Shown: in pieces, positions 17,008 to 25,513 of the stretch | Layout of the letters: the number at the start of each line of letters is the position of its first letter | How positions within the stretch are numbered: the first letter of the stretch is position 1 | Source: Oryzicola mucosus | GTDB taxonomy: Bacteria > Pseudomonadota > Alphaproteobacteria > Rhizobiales > Rhizobiaceae | Direction of reading: 5' to 3' | Assembly (NCBI RefSeq): GCF_014534685.1 | Contig: NZ_JACVVX010000007.1 | Coordinates: 1 to 64,000 of the forward strand | Length of the DNA: 64,000 nt | Program-made: the position numbers and the translations under genes | Notes under the pieces: model-generated | The model's input: only the letters and a program-made list of their open reading frames with translations | The model's database searches: none | What the model was told of the DNA's origin: nothing

Positions 17008-18150
17008 ATGGGACCGCTCAGCGGGGTAAAAATTGTAGAGCTCGCAGGGATCGGACCAGGTCCGATGTGCGCGATGTTGCTCGCCGATCTTGGCGCGACG
17101 GTGCTGCGAGTTGAACGGAAAGTGCCGTCGGGTCTTGGTATTGCTCGCCCGCTAAAATACAATCTCTTGCTAAGGGGCCGCAAACAAATTGCCGTCGATC
17201 TGAAAAGCAAGGCAGGGGTCGATTTCGTTCTTTCTCTTGTGGAAGAGGCGGATGGGTTGATCGAAGGTTTTCGGCCCGGTGTCACGGAACGGCTGGGATT
17301 GGGGCCAGATGACTGCCTGGCACGCAATCCCCGCCTGGTTTATGGGCGCATGACCGGCTGGGGTCAGACAGGTCCGCTTGCTCAGGCGGCGGCACACGAT
17401 CTCAACTATATCGCCATTACCGGCGCACTGGCCGCTATAGGCCGCAAAGACCAGCCACCGACCCCGCCGCTCACGCTTGCCGGCGATCTTGGCGGCGGTG
17501 CTCTCTATCTCGCCCTCGGTATGCTCGCGGCGATTATCGAAGCGCGCAGCTCTGGCAAGGGCCAGACGGTCGATGCTGCGATTTCCGACGGAACCGCGCA
17601 CCTGATGACAAATTTCCACGGTATGCGCGCCGCCGGGCTGATGTCGCTGGAGCGGGGTACCAACTACTCGGATTCCGGTGCTCCTTTTTATGACGTCTAT
17701 GAATGCGCCGACGGCCGCTTCGTCTCTGTTGCGCCGATCGAGGAGAAGTTCTTCGAACTGTTGGTGGAGAAGATTGGCCTCTCGGTCGCTGAGCTTCCGC
17801 CTCAGAACGACAGAGACCGCTGGCCCGAAATTAGGGAGCGGTTCGCGGCACGGTTCAAGGAAAAGACCGCCGCAGATTGGTGTGACCTTCTGGAAGGGAC
17901 AGACGCCTGCTTCGCACCTGTTTTGACGATGGACGAGGCCCCGGATCATCCGCATATGAAAGCCCGCGGCGTCTATGTCGAGATCGACGGCGTGGTACAA
18001 CCCGCTCCTGCCCCGCGCTTCAGCCGCACGGTTCCCGAGAATCCTTTTGCAGCCAAGGCTGCGGACGACACACCGATAGCGGAGGCCCTATTCGGTTGGA
18101 ATGTAGCCGGCGATGAGTCGGATTGGACGGCAAAGGGCGCGATTGGCTGA
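17008..18150 (+). CDS. Alpha-methylacyl-CoA racemase-like class III CoA-transferase
   Basis: The ATG at 17008 has AGGAGA about 6 bp upstream and gives 380 residues beginning MGPLSGVKIVELAGIGPGP. The short N-terminal signature, the AAHDLNYIAITGAL segment (His-Asp near 127) and LAGDLGGGALYLALG (Asp near 155) match alpha-methylacyl-CoA racemase, whose catalytic pair is His and Asp. Racemases invert the alpha-methyl centre so that only the (S)-acyl-CoA enters dehydrogenation, which would fit a methyl-branched side chain. A true CoA-transferase cannot be excluded. Confidence 0.85.
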   Translation: MGPLSGVKIVELAGIGPGPMCAMLLADLGATVLRVERKVPSGLGIARPLKYNLLLRGRKQIAVDLKSKAGVDFVLSLVEEADGLIEGFRPGVTERLGLGPDDCLARNPRLVYGRMTGWGQTGPLAQAAAHDLNYIAITGALAAIGRKDQPPTPPLTLAGDLGGGALYLALGMLAAIIEARSSGKGQTVDAAISDGTAHLMTNFHGMRAAGLMSLERGTNYSDSGAPFYDVYECADGRFVSVAPIEEKFFELLVEKIGLSVAELPPQNDRDRWPEIRERFAARFKEKTAADWCDLLEGTDACFAPVLTMDEAPDHPHMKARGVYVEIDGVVQPAPAPRFSRTVPENPFAAKAADDTPIAEALFGWNVAGDESDWTAKGAIG

Positions 18151-18183
18151 AAAAAAGACCCCGGCGCTTAAAGTGCCGGGGTC
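18151..18183 (-). terminator. Rho-independent terminator (minus strand)
   Basis: GACCCCGGC and GCCGGGGTC form a stem, and on the minus strand a run of at least six T follows. It lies 38 bp beyond the end of the minus-strand crotonase at 18222 and overlaps the downstream edge of the convergent racemase gene. Confidence 0.8.
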
Positions 18184-18221
18184 GCCGGTCCAGCCTTGGG
18201 AGGATTTCCTGGCCGGTCTTG

Positions 18222-19010
18222 TTATTTGCCGTTGAATTCCGGCAGACGTTTTTCACGGAACGCGTCGATCGCCCCTAAATGGTCTGCGCTGCGAACCAGC
18301 ATCGGATGATGGTCGCGTTCGGCGCGAAACGCATCGTCAAGCGTGAGTACGCCATCGGCATAGACCGCTTTGGTCACCGCGATGGAGAGCGGCGCAGCAG
18401 CGGCAAACTGTTCTGCGACGACCAGCGCCCGCGCCAGCGCTTCGCCGTCCGCCGCGACCTCATCGACCAGTCCTATCGTTTCGGCCTCGGCCGCCTGCAG
18501 TGTTGGAGCAAGCATAATGAGCCGCTTGGCGCGGCCGAGGCCAACACGCTGCGGGAGGGTCCAGTACAGACCGAGATCGGGCGCGAGCCCAACCTTGGCA
18601 AAGGCGGCGCAGAATTTAGAGCGCTGCGAGGCGACCACGAAATCGCAACCGGCCACCAGCGACATGCCGGCTCCGAAAGCGGCCCCTTCGACTGCAGCAA
18701 TCACCGGCTTGGCGCCGTTGACCACGGCGCGAATGATCCGGTGCGCGCCGCCAATATAGACGCGCGTATCAAGAACCTGACGGTCGCGCTGCATGCGCGA
18801 GACGTCGCCTCCCGAGCAGAAGGCGCCGTTTGCTCCCGTGAGCACGATGGCGCGGCAGTTCCAGTCGCCCATCAGTGCCTCGAGCCGGTCGCCAAGGTCG
18901 CGGATCATTTCCGGCGAAAGCGCGTTTTTTGTCTTGGGATTGTCCATTGTGACGACAACGACATTGCCCTTGAACTCGACCTTTACCGGCGACTCGTGTT
19001 CCGCGCTCAC
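18222..19010 (-). CDS. Crotonase-family isomerase/hydratase (PaaG-like)
   Basis: This 262-residue crotonase shows GANGAFCSGGDVSRM as the oxyanion loop. Its first Glu site reads FGAGMSLVAGCD and its second FCAAFAKVGLAPDLGL, so both hydratase Glu residues are missing. The AFAKVGLAPD pattern resembles PaaG-type delta3-delta2 or ring isomerases. It overlaps the thiolase-like gene by 4 bp (19007-19010) and is the last gene of an operon with DUF35 and thiolase-like genes. Confidence 0.88.
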   Translation of the reverse strand: MSAEHESPVKVEFKGNVVVVTMDNPKTKNALSPEMIRDLGDRLEALMGDWNCRAIVLTGANGAFCSGGDVSRMQRDRQVLDTRVYIGGAHRIIRAVVNGAKPVIAAVEGAAFGAGMSLVAGCDFVVASQRSKFCAAFAKVGLAPDLGLYWTLPQRVGLGRAKRLIMLAPTLQAAEAETIGLVDEVAADGEALARALVVAEQFAAAAPLSIAVTKAVYADGVLTLDDAFRAERDHHPMLVRSADHLGAIDAFREKRLPEFNGK

Positions 19011-20164
19011 AATGTTGCCTCCGATCCTAGAATTAGCGTCGCTTGGCTCGACAGCGTACCGCCATTGCCGTGCGATAATGCCAAGTTCACATCCTTGGCT
19101 TGGCGGTCTCCCGCGATGCCCATGACCTGCTCCATGGCCTCGACGATGGTAAAAAGACCGTACATGCCAGGATGGACACAGGACAGGCCACCGCCATTTG
19201 TATTGACGGCAAGCTTTCCTCCTGGCGCAATGGCTCCGCCTTCGACGAACCGTCCGCCTTCGCCCTTGGGGCAGAAGCCGAGGTCTTCAAGAAAGAGAAT
19301 AGTGTTGATGGTGAAGGCGTCATAGATTTCCACCACGTCGATATCCTTCGGACCGACGCCGGCATGAGCGTAGGCGCGACGGCCGGATTCAACGGCTGCG
19401 GTCACGGTAAGATCGGGCATGGAGGCGATCTCCATGTGCGTCGTGGCCGAGCCGGCGCCGAGGAGGTAGGCAGGCCTTGAGGCATGATCCTTTGCCCGGT
19501 CGGCACGCGTCATGACGACAGCGGCAGCGCCATCGGTCACGAGGCAGCAATCGTTCTTTGTGAAAGGATCGGAGATCATCCGCGCTTTCAGGCAATCCTC
19601 GATTGTCAGGGCGCCATGCATGAATGCATCGGGATTGAGGTTTGCCCATTTCCGTGCCGCTACTGCGACTTCGGCAAGTTGTTCACGAGTGGTGCCATAT
19701 TGATGCATGTGGCGCGAAGCGGCAAGCGCGTAGGCCGAGATCGGCAGCATCGGCTTGTAGGGCGCCTGATAGATCGACGGCTTGGTGCTGGAGATCAACT
19801 TGCCCGAGGCCGTCCGCTGGTTGCTGCCATAGGCGATCAGCGCTACGTCGCATTCGCCGGCGGCTAGCGCCAGAGCGGCCATGTGCGCATAGGTCTGAAA
19901 GGAAGATCCGCCCGTGCGATTGTTGCTCATCACGCTCGGCTGGATGCCAAAATATTGCGCCATCGTCAGCTGCGACATCATATCGGACGGCAGCGCTACA
20001 AACAGCCCGTCGACGTCGGCCGGGGTCAGACCAGCCTTGTCCAGTGCCTTCAAACTGGCATGCACGGCAAGATCCATGGAATCGAAGCCCGGTGCCTCGC
20101 CCATGCCGAAGGTTGCGCCGGCGACGAAGGCGGTGGCACCACGGGGAAATGCCTGGATGCTCAT
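19007..20164 (-). CDS. SCP2-thiolase-like protein lacking the nucleophilic Cys, aldolase candidate
   Basis: This 385-residue protein has the thiolase fold in its SCP2/Ltp2-like form. At the position of the nucleophilic Cys the sequence reads NNRTGGSSFQTY, with no Cys, while the C-terminal VHPGMYGLF and EIYDAFTINTILFLEDLGF segments are preserved. Ltp2 of steroid side-chain degradation has the same loss, works as a retro-aldolase using tyrosines and requires a DUF35 partner. The DUF35 gene here overlaps it by 4 bp (20161-20164). A retro-aldol cleavage giving a ketone or aldehyde and an acyl-CoA is inferred. Confidence 0.87.
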   Translation of the reverse strand: MSIQAFPRGATAFVAGATFGMGEAPGFDSMDLAVHASLKALDKAGLTPADVDGLFVALPSDMMSQLTMAQYFGIQPSVMSNNRTGGSSFQTYAHMAALALAAGECDVALIAYGSNQRTASGKLISSTKPSIYQAPYKPMLPISAYALAASRHMHQYGTTREQLAEVAVAARKWANLNPDAFMHGALTIEDCLKARMISDPFTKNDCCLVTDGAAAVVMTRADRAKDHASRPAYLLGAGSATTHMEIASMPDLTVTAAVESGRRAYAHAGVGPKDIDVVEIYDAFTINTILFLEDLGFCPKGEGGRFVEGGAIAPGGKLAVNTNGGGLSCVHPGMYGLFTIVEAMEQVMGIAGDRQAKDVNLALSHGNGGTLSSQATLILGSEATL

Positions 20165-20550
20165 GCCAATGCTCCTGTTACCGGAGTAAAGACGACGAAG
20201 GACCGCCCGTCCTCCGTAACGATGCCTGCCTTGACCGGCATCCCGATCTTCACCGCATCCGGCGCGATTCCATCTACCCTCGACATCATCCGCGGTCCTT
20301 CGGCAAGGTCGACCAACACGACATTATAGTCTTTCTCCGGGGGGCGCTTGTGCACGACAGTCACGGCATAGACGACGCCGTCGCCCGAGGCTTCCACCCA
20401 TTCGAGGTCTCGCGAGCCGGTGCGCGGCTCGGCGACGCGCGGATAGAAGACATGGTTACCGCTGGAGCGGCTGCGCTGTATCATGAAGCGTCCCTCTGCG
20501 AGGAAGGCTTCGAAATCTTGGTCTGGTCTGATCTGGTCCATAACATCCAC
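20161..20550 (-). CDS. DUF35 OB-fold protein with a degenerate zinc ribbon
   Basis: This protein of up to 129 residues matches DUF35 (an N-terminal rubredoxin-like ribbon plus an OB fold). In normal members the ribbon reads CxxCG...CxxCGS; here the equivalent residues are SRSSGNHVFYPR and EPRTGSRDLEW, so all four zinc cysteines are lost. The OB-fold part (VYAVTVVHKRPPEKDYNVVLVDL) is intact. GTG at 20550 and ATG at 20541 are both possible starts. DUF35 proteins partner thiolase-fold enzymes, and this one overlaps that gene by 4 bp. Confidence 0.87.
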   Translation of the reverse strand: MDVMDQIRPDQDFEAFLAEGRFMIQRSRSSGNHVFYPRVAEPRTGSRDLEWVEASGDGVVYAVTVVHKRPPEKDYNVVLVDLAEGPRMMSRVDGIAPDAVKIGMPVKAGIVTEDGRSFVVFTPVTGALA

Positions 20551-20613
20551 GGATTTGCTGGCCTCGCTTTTCTTTGGAGGAAGTTTGGCCCCCGCGGGAG
20601 TCGGGCATGGTTC

Positions 20614-20631
20614 AATCGCATATATGCGTTG
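20614..20631. promoter_or_regulatory. CATATATG variant of the putative operator
   Basis: CGCATATATGCG (20617-20628) is a perfect 12-bp palindrome; on the minus strand the wider sequence reads CAACGCATATATGCGATTG, similar to CAACACATATGCGC at 3867. It lies about 65-75 bp upstream of the DUF35 start and about 115 bp upstream of the Fe-ADH start. Confidence 0.35.
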
Positions 20632-20739
20632 GCGAAGGAGGCGCAGCCTTCTTTCGCATATCCGTGATGGCTTGCCGATGCATATTTACCAGCAGTGCCG
20701 ATAGCGGCATGCCACCTTAAACAAAGTGTGAGGATGACT

Positions 20740-21876
20740 ATGCCGCTGATCCAGTTTGTCAATCGAGTGTGGTTCGATGCGGGTGCCACCAAGAGGATCG
20801 GCGCTGAATTGCAGAGGCTCGGCGTCAAGCGACCCTTGGTCTGCACCGATCGCGGCATCGCCGCTGCCGGTATCCTCGATCAGGTGAAGGAGCACTGGCC
20901 GGAAGACCTGCCCTGGATTGTCTTCGATGGAACACCGCCGAACCCAACGGAGGCAGCAGTGAAGGCCGCGTTGGAACTCTACCGAAGCGAGGGCTGCGAT
21001 GGGATCGTAGCCATTGGTGGCGGCTCGCCGATCGACCTCGGCAAGGCCGTCAACCTGCTTGCCAGCCACGCGGAGCCGCTCGCCCAGTACGAAACTGCGC
21101 GAAAGGGCCAGGGAAAGATCGGCAAGGTTGGCCCTCTGATCGCCGTGCCGACGACGGCCGGCACGGGCACTGAGGTCAGCGTTGGTACTATCATCGTCAC
21201 GGAGGACGGGCGCAAATCGACCATCGCCAGCCCCTACCTCATCCCCAACGCGGCGATTTGCGATCCCGAACTGACGTTAAAGCTTCCCGCGTCGCTGACG
21301 GCGGCTACAGGTATGGATGCAGTGACCCACTGTATTGAGGCCTATCTGTCGCCGCTCTATAACCCGATAGCAGACGCCATTGCCCTCGACGGGTTGAAGC
21401 GGTCAATTCGCGATGGCGCGCTGGAACGTGCGGTCGCCGATGGTAGCGACATCAATGCCCGCAGCGATATGATGATGGCGGCGCTAGAAGGCGCCCTTGC
21501 CTTCACCAAGGGGCTCGGGGCAGTGCATTCGATGAGCCATGCCGCCGGTCGGATAGAGAAGCTGAAGCTGCACCATGGGACGCTCAACGCGGTCCTGCTG
21601 CCGCCGGTCCTACGCTTCAATGCGCCGCATGTCGGCACCAAGCTCGATGACATCGCTGCGGCCATGGGCCTGAAATCGGGCGGTGACGTCGCCGAAGCCA
21701 TCTCCGCGCTCAACCGCCGGCTCGGCATTCCTGCGTCGCTTGGTGCGATGGGCGTGACCGCCGATGCCGTCGACGAGATGGTTGGCTATGCCAGCGACGA
21801 CGTTTCGACGCTGACAAATCCCGTGAAACCGTCGGCAGAAGACTATCGCGCGCTCTTTGGAGCATCGTTGACTTAA
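20740..21876 (+). CDS. Iron-containing alcohol dehydrogenase
   Basis: This is a group III alcohol dehydrogenase. GGGSPIDLGKAVN binds the dinucleotide, and the metal ligands are visible in DAVTHCIEAY (Asp and His) and in VHSMSHAAG and KLHHGTLNA (two further His). The ATG at 20740 has GAGG about 7 bp upstream and gives 378 residues; 20734 is an alternative. It starts a two-gene unit with the crotonase at 21909, 32 bp downstream. It probably interconverts an alcohol with the aldehyde or ketone of the pathway, perhaps the product of the neighbouring aldolase-like gene. Confidence 0.91.
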   Translation: MPLIQFVNRVWFDAGATKRIGAELQRLGVKRPLVCTDRGIAAAGILDQVKEHWPEDLPWIVFDGTPPNPTEAAVKAALELYRSEGCDGIVAIGGGSPIDLGKAVNLLASHAEPLAQYETARKGQGKIGKVGPLIAVPTTAGTGTEVSVGTIIVTEDGRKSTIASPYLIPNAAICDPELTLKLPASLTAATGMDAVTHCIEAYLSPLYNPIADAIALDGLKRSIRDGALERAVADGSDINARSDMMMAALEGALAFTKGLGAVHSMSHAAGRIEKLKLHHGTLNAVLLPPVLRFNAPHVGTKLDDIAAAMGLKSGGDVAEAISALNRRLGIPASLGAMGVTADAVDEMVGYASDDVSTLTNPVKPSAEDYRALFGASLT

Positions 21877-21908
21877 GGCTTCGCTCACCCACACAAGGAC
21901 AACGTTGC

Positions 21909-22706
21909 ATGTCCAACCTCTATGACCTGCCAGATGAAATCAGTGTTTCCGCAGAAGGCGCGTTACGCGTGATCACGCTTAACCGCCCGGAGGATATGAA
22001 TGCGTCCACCAGCGAGATGCTTTTTTCGTTTCCCAAGCTGTTTCAGGCACTTGCCGCTGACAAACAGGCTCGCGTCGCGATTTTGACGGGCGCCGGACGG
22101 GCGTTTAGCGCGGGCGGCGACATGAACCATTTCGTCAAGACCCTAGAAGATCCGGAGTTTGCTGCGGAGGTCCAGGAAAACGCACGCCGGACCATCCATG
22201 GGTTCATCGATGTCCCAATCCCAATCATTGCGGCGGTCAATGGACCAGCAGTCGGCTGGGGCGCCACGCTGGCCACGCTATGCGATATTGTGTTGATGTC
22301 GGAAAACTCCTTCATAGCCGAGCCACACATTAATATTGGTCTCGTAGTAGGCGATGGCATTTCGGTTTCCTGGCCTCTTTACATGAGCCTGCTGCGGGCA
22401 AAGGAGTTAATCTTTACCGGCGAGCGGATCACTCCGCAGCGGGCGGTAGAATACGGCTTGGCTAACAGGGTGGTTGCGCCGGACGCTTTGATGGGAGAGG
22501 CGCGCGCGTTGGCAGCGAAGATGATTGCCCAGCCGGCCAATGCGCTACGCGAGAGCAAGAAGCTCATGAATTCCTACTTGCACCGCTCTGCTGCTAGCAT
22601 GCTCGACACAACGCTTGCACGCCAGCTCACCGCCACCTTGAGCGACGAACACCATGCGATTGCCTCTGAATTCATCTCAAATCAGAAGCGAAAGTCGCAG
22701 AATTGA
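21909..22706 (+). CDS. Crotonase-family protein (noncanonical active site)
   Basis: This 265-residue crotonase has GAGRAFSAGGDMNHF as the oxyanion loop. The first Glu site is VGWGATLATLCD (Thr instead of Glu) and the second is IAEPHINIGLVVGDGI (His instead of Glu, followed by GDG). It shares the PH...GDG pattern with the genes at 39074 and 3977 and so belongs to a subgroup with unknown chemistry. It follows the Fe-ADH by 32 bp and ends in front of a decayed region. Confidence 0.88.
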   Translation: MSNLYDLPDEISVSAEGALRVITLNRPEDMNASTSEMLFSFPKLFQALAADKQARVAILTGAGRAFSAGGDMNHFVKTLEDPEFAAEVQENARRTIHGFIDVPIPIIAAVNGPAVGWGATLATLCDIVLMSENSFIAEPHINIGLVVGDGISVSWPLYMSLLRAKELIFTGERITPQRAVEYGLANRVVAPDALMGEARALAAKMIAQPANALRESKKLMNSYLHRSAASMLDTTLARQLTATLSDEHHAIASEFISNQKRKSQN

Positions 22707-22896
22707 AGTCAGCGCACACAATTTCATTGTTGCGTCGAAGCCACTGGCGAGCACAGCACTGGATATTATACGTAAATTTATGCGCTTCTCGTGATCATCA
22801 ATTCAGATCAGGCGGACTGCACGGCGGCAGCAATCTTCGCTGCACAAGCTCTTTTGAAGGCGATATGATCTGCGGCCTTAAGCTTGGTGGTCGGGC
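22707..22896. other. Non-coding stretch upstream of the trxB fragment
   Basis: No start-codon ORF in this stretch is convincing. It contains A/T-rich text around 22765-22785 and probably the eroded middle of the same thioredoxin-reductase gene, but I cannot align it with confidence. Confidence 0.3.
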
Positions 22897-23163
22897 GCCA
22901 TCACCACGGTCGATGGTGTCTTCATCGCGATCGGTCATTCTCCTGCCGTCACTTTCTTCGGCGGGCAGCTTAGACAGAAGTCCAATGGCTACCTCTGGAA
23001 AGAAGCGTGCAGCACCCGAACCAGTATTCCAGGCGTATTCGCCGCCGGGGATGTCGCCAACGACATCTATCGCCCAACCGCGACTGTGGCGGACTCTGCT
23101 GCATGGGGCTCTCGAAGCAGAAAATTCCTGAACAGCCTTGAGGGCAAGCAGCAGGCAGCCTGA
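22897..23163 (+). pseudogene. trxB: Thioredoxin reductase C-terminal fragment
   Basis: A frame with no usable start encodes about 88 residues ending at the TGA at 23161. It contains DGVFIAIGHSPA, SNGYLWKEACSTRTSIPG and GVFAAGDVANDIYR, the unmistakable C-terminal FAD-domain signature of bacterial thioredoxin reductase. The CxxC redox centre, the NADPH domain and the N-terminus are missing, and the last helix is degraded (ATVADSAAWGSRSRKFL instead of the usual Ala/Gly-rich helix). It is a remnant of a housekeeping-type gene embedded in the catabolic island, still followed by its own terminator. Confidence 0.85.
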
Positions 23164-23180
23164 ACACAACGATCGACTTT

Positions 23181-23216
23181 AAAGGGGGTGCCGGTAGGGC
23201 GCCTCCTTTTCTGTTT
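23181..23216 (+). terminator. Rho-independent terminator after the trxB fragment
   Basis: AAAGGGGGTGCC pairs with GGCGCCTCCTTT over a GGTAG loop (12 pairs including two G-T) and is followed by TCTGTTTTT. It abuts the convergent acyl-CoA synthetase gene that ends at 23218. Confidence 0.85.
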
Positions 23217-23217
23217 T

Positions 23218-25332
23218 TCAAAACCGCGGAACAATTACCGCATCGAGGGCGATGGCGCCGCCTTTTCCGCTGAGGATACGCAGGGGATTGAGGTCGAGGC
23301 TTTCGATGGTATCGCTGTTTAGCGCCGCAAAGCGCGAGACGGCGGCGAGCACCTTTGCCAGCGCCTCGATGTCGTAACGGCCCGCACCGCGCACGCCTTC
23401 CAGCACAGTATATCCCTTGATTCGCCGGATCATCGCCATTGCCTCCGTCTCATCGAACGGCGCGATGCTGAAGGTTACGTCCTTCAGCACTTCCACAAGA
23501 ACGCCACCCAGACCGAACATCACAACCGGGCCGAAAACCGGATCGCGCATCACGCCGACGATGGTCTCGACGCCCTGCGGCGCCATGGGTGCGACAAGCA
23601 CGCCGTCGATGTCGGCGTGGGGCATATGGCCACGGACATTGTCCATGATGGTATCGAAGGCAGTACCCGCAGCGCTGGTATCCTTGATGTTGAGGACGAC
23701 ACCGCCGATGTCGGACTTGTGCTGGATCTCGGCAGAGACGATTTTCATGGCGACGGGGAAGCCGATTTCGGAGGCGGCGGCAACCGCCGCGGTCCGGTCC
23801 GACGCAAGGCGCTCCTGCAGGAAGGGAACTCCAGCCTCACCTAGGACAGCCTTTGCAACATGTTCCGAAAGCGTCCCGGAATTCGGCTCGAAGCGTGGCG
23901 CTGTGCCCGCCACCGAGAGACCTGTCTTGACTTCGAAGCTCCGGCCGAAATGGGTGAGGGCGCCCACCACCTGCACGGCCCGGTCTGCATCTTGGTAAAC
24001 CAGGAAGCCTGCATCGCGGTAGCTTTTCACTGCATCCGGCGGCGCGGCCATGCACAGGACGGCAAGCCGGTCACCGCCAGCCGCCGCTACGCCCGCGAGA
24101 ATGGCGTCGCGCAGCTTGGTGCCATAGGCCTTCGCCGCCGGCACCGTGGTCAGGAAACTTACCAGCGAATCATATCCGCCGTCCCTTAGAACGATCTCGA
24201 GGTTCTTGGCGACGAGCGACATGTCGTTCATGACCTGCGCTGTAGTGTCGATCGGATTGGCGACTGCGGCGTAGGGAAGAAGGGCGCGCAGTTTCTCTTG
24301 TGCAGGCTTCGGCATGGGGGCAACATCAAGCCCGTAGGTTTCTGCCGCATCGCACATCTGGACCCCGACACCTCCCGAAAGTGTCACGATACCTAGGCGG
24401 TTGCTGACTGGGAATTTGCCCGCGAGGCAGGCTTCGGCAATGTCCAGTTGCTCTTCCGTGGTACGGGCGCGGAAGGCCCCATACTCGCGGAAGACCGCGT
24501 CGTAAACTGCATCGGTGCCGGCCAGCGACGCAGTATGCGACGAGGCGGCGATGGCGCCGGCCGCCGAGCGGCCGACCTTCATGACGACCACCGGCTTGCG
24601 CGCCGCGCGAGCGGTCGCGAGCGCCCGCATAAAGGCTGGGCCGTTGCGCACGCCTTCAAGATAGACCGCTATCACCTGGACGTCGTCGCGCAGGGCGAGC
24701 CAGGCGATCGCCTCTGCGGCGTCGACATCCGCTTCGTTGCCGGTCGTGATCCAGTAATTCAGGCCGAGGCCGCGTTCGCGGGCGAGATAGGCGATGTAGC
24801 CCCCATAGGCGCCACTTTGCGACACAACGGCGACGCCGCCGGCCGGTGGGACGCCGCCGTCGAGCGACTGGGTGAAAGTACCGTAAAACCGGCTGCTCGC
24901 CGAGAAAAGCCCCACGCAGTTCGGGCCAATCAGTCGGACGCCTCCCTGTTTGCCGAGGCGCACCAACTCCCGCTGTAACGCCACCCCATCGCCGCCGGCT
25001 TCCGCGAAACCGGACGACATGATGATGGCTGAGGCAACACCCTTCTTTCCAGCGTCAGAAACGGCCTGGAGGACATGCTGAGCGGAGACGGCAATGATTG
25101 CGACGTCAGGAATTTCAGGCGGGTCGAGAAGCGACGGATAGGCCTTCAGGCCCTGGACCGTCTGACGCTTCGGATTGATCGGGTAGATGGTGCCGGCGAA
25201 GCCATAAGCTTTGAGATAGGCCAGCGGCCGACCGGAAATGCGGACCGGATCGTCGGATGCGCCGACCACGGCGACTGAGCGTGGATTGAAGAGTTGGTCG
25301 AGCCGGCTGTCCGGTAGATCGAGAGGCTGCAT
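23218..25332 (-). CDS. ADP-forming acetate/acyl-CoA ligase-like protein
   Basis: This 704-residue fused protein has a CoA-binding domain (SVAVVGASDDPVRISGRPLAYL, near 18), a succinyl-CoA-ligase-like middle part with the phospho-His region SSHTASLAGTDAVYD near 265, and a C-terminal ATP-grasp domain (FPVAMKIVSAEIQHKSDIGG near 520, then VMFGLGGVLVEVLKD). Such acd-type enzymes convert acyl-CoA plus ADP and Pi to acid plus ATP, or the reverse. The gene is monocistronic, divergent from an aldehyde dehydrogenase, and could activate or discharge a pathway acid. Confidence 0.9.
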   Translation of the reverse strand: MQPLDLPDSRLDQLFNPRSVAVVGASDDPVRISGRPLAYLKAYGFAGTIYPINPKRQTVQGLKAYPSLLDPPEIPDVAIIAVSAQHVLQAVSDAGKKGVASAIIMSSGFAEAGGDGVALQRELVRLGKQGGVRLIGPNCVGLFSASSRFYGTFTQSLDGGVPPAGGVAVVSQSGAYGGYIAYLARERGLGLNYWITTGNEADVDAAEAIAWLALRDDVQVIAVYLEGVRNGPAFMRALATARAARKPVVVMKVGRSAAGAIAASSHTASLAGTDAVYDAVFREYGAFRARTTEEQLDIAEACLAGKFPVSNRLGIVTLSGGVGVQMCDAAETYGLDVAPMPKPAQEKLRALLPYAAVANPIDTTAQVMNDMSLVAKNLEIVLRDGGYDSLVSFLTTVPAAKAYGTKLRDAILAGVAAAGGDRLAVLCMAAPPDAVKSYRDAGFLVYQDADRAVQVVGALTHFGRSFEVKTGLSVAGTAPRFEPNSGTLSEHVAKAVLGEAGVPFLQERLASDRTAAVAAASEIGFPVAMKIVSAEIQHKSDIGGVVLNIKDTSAAGTAFDTIMDNVRGHMPHADIDGVLVAPMAPQGVETIVGVMRDPVFGPVVMFGLGGVLVEVLKDVTFSIAPFDETEAMAMIRRIKGYTVLEGVRGAGRYDIEALAKVLAAVSRFAALNSDTIESLDLNPLRILSGKGGAIALDAVIVPRF

Positions 25333-25419
25333 GGTCTTTCCTGGCCGATGGGGAGAAGCATGATGTCTGGTCGATAGCAGGCGCGAATTCTACGTGTGGT
25401 TCCATGGTGCAGTGCCACA

Positions 25420-25436
25420 AAGTTCATATGTGCTCA
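25420..25436. promoter_or_regulatory. CATATG-centred putative operator
   Basis: AAGTTCATATGTGCTCA lies at the midpoint of the 181-bp divergent region between the acyl-CoA ligase (start 25332) and the aldehyde dehydrogenase (start 25514). It shares CATATGYGC with the element at 3867 and ATGTGCTC with the one at 31929. Confidence 0.35.
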
Positions 25437-25513
25437 AAACTGCCGCCGTCGCACGGGTCGTCCTGGATCAGCTATGAAGCGACCTGAATAGAGGTAGCGG
25501 GAGAAGGGACATT

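Noticed and set aside
22703..23131. 142-codon plus-strand frame
   Set aside because: A different frame of the same DNA encodes a clear thioredoxin reductase C-terminus, so this frame is a shadow.
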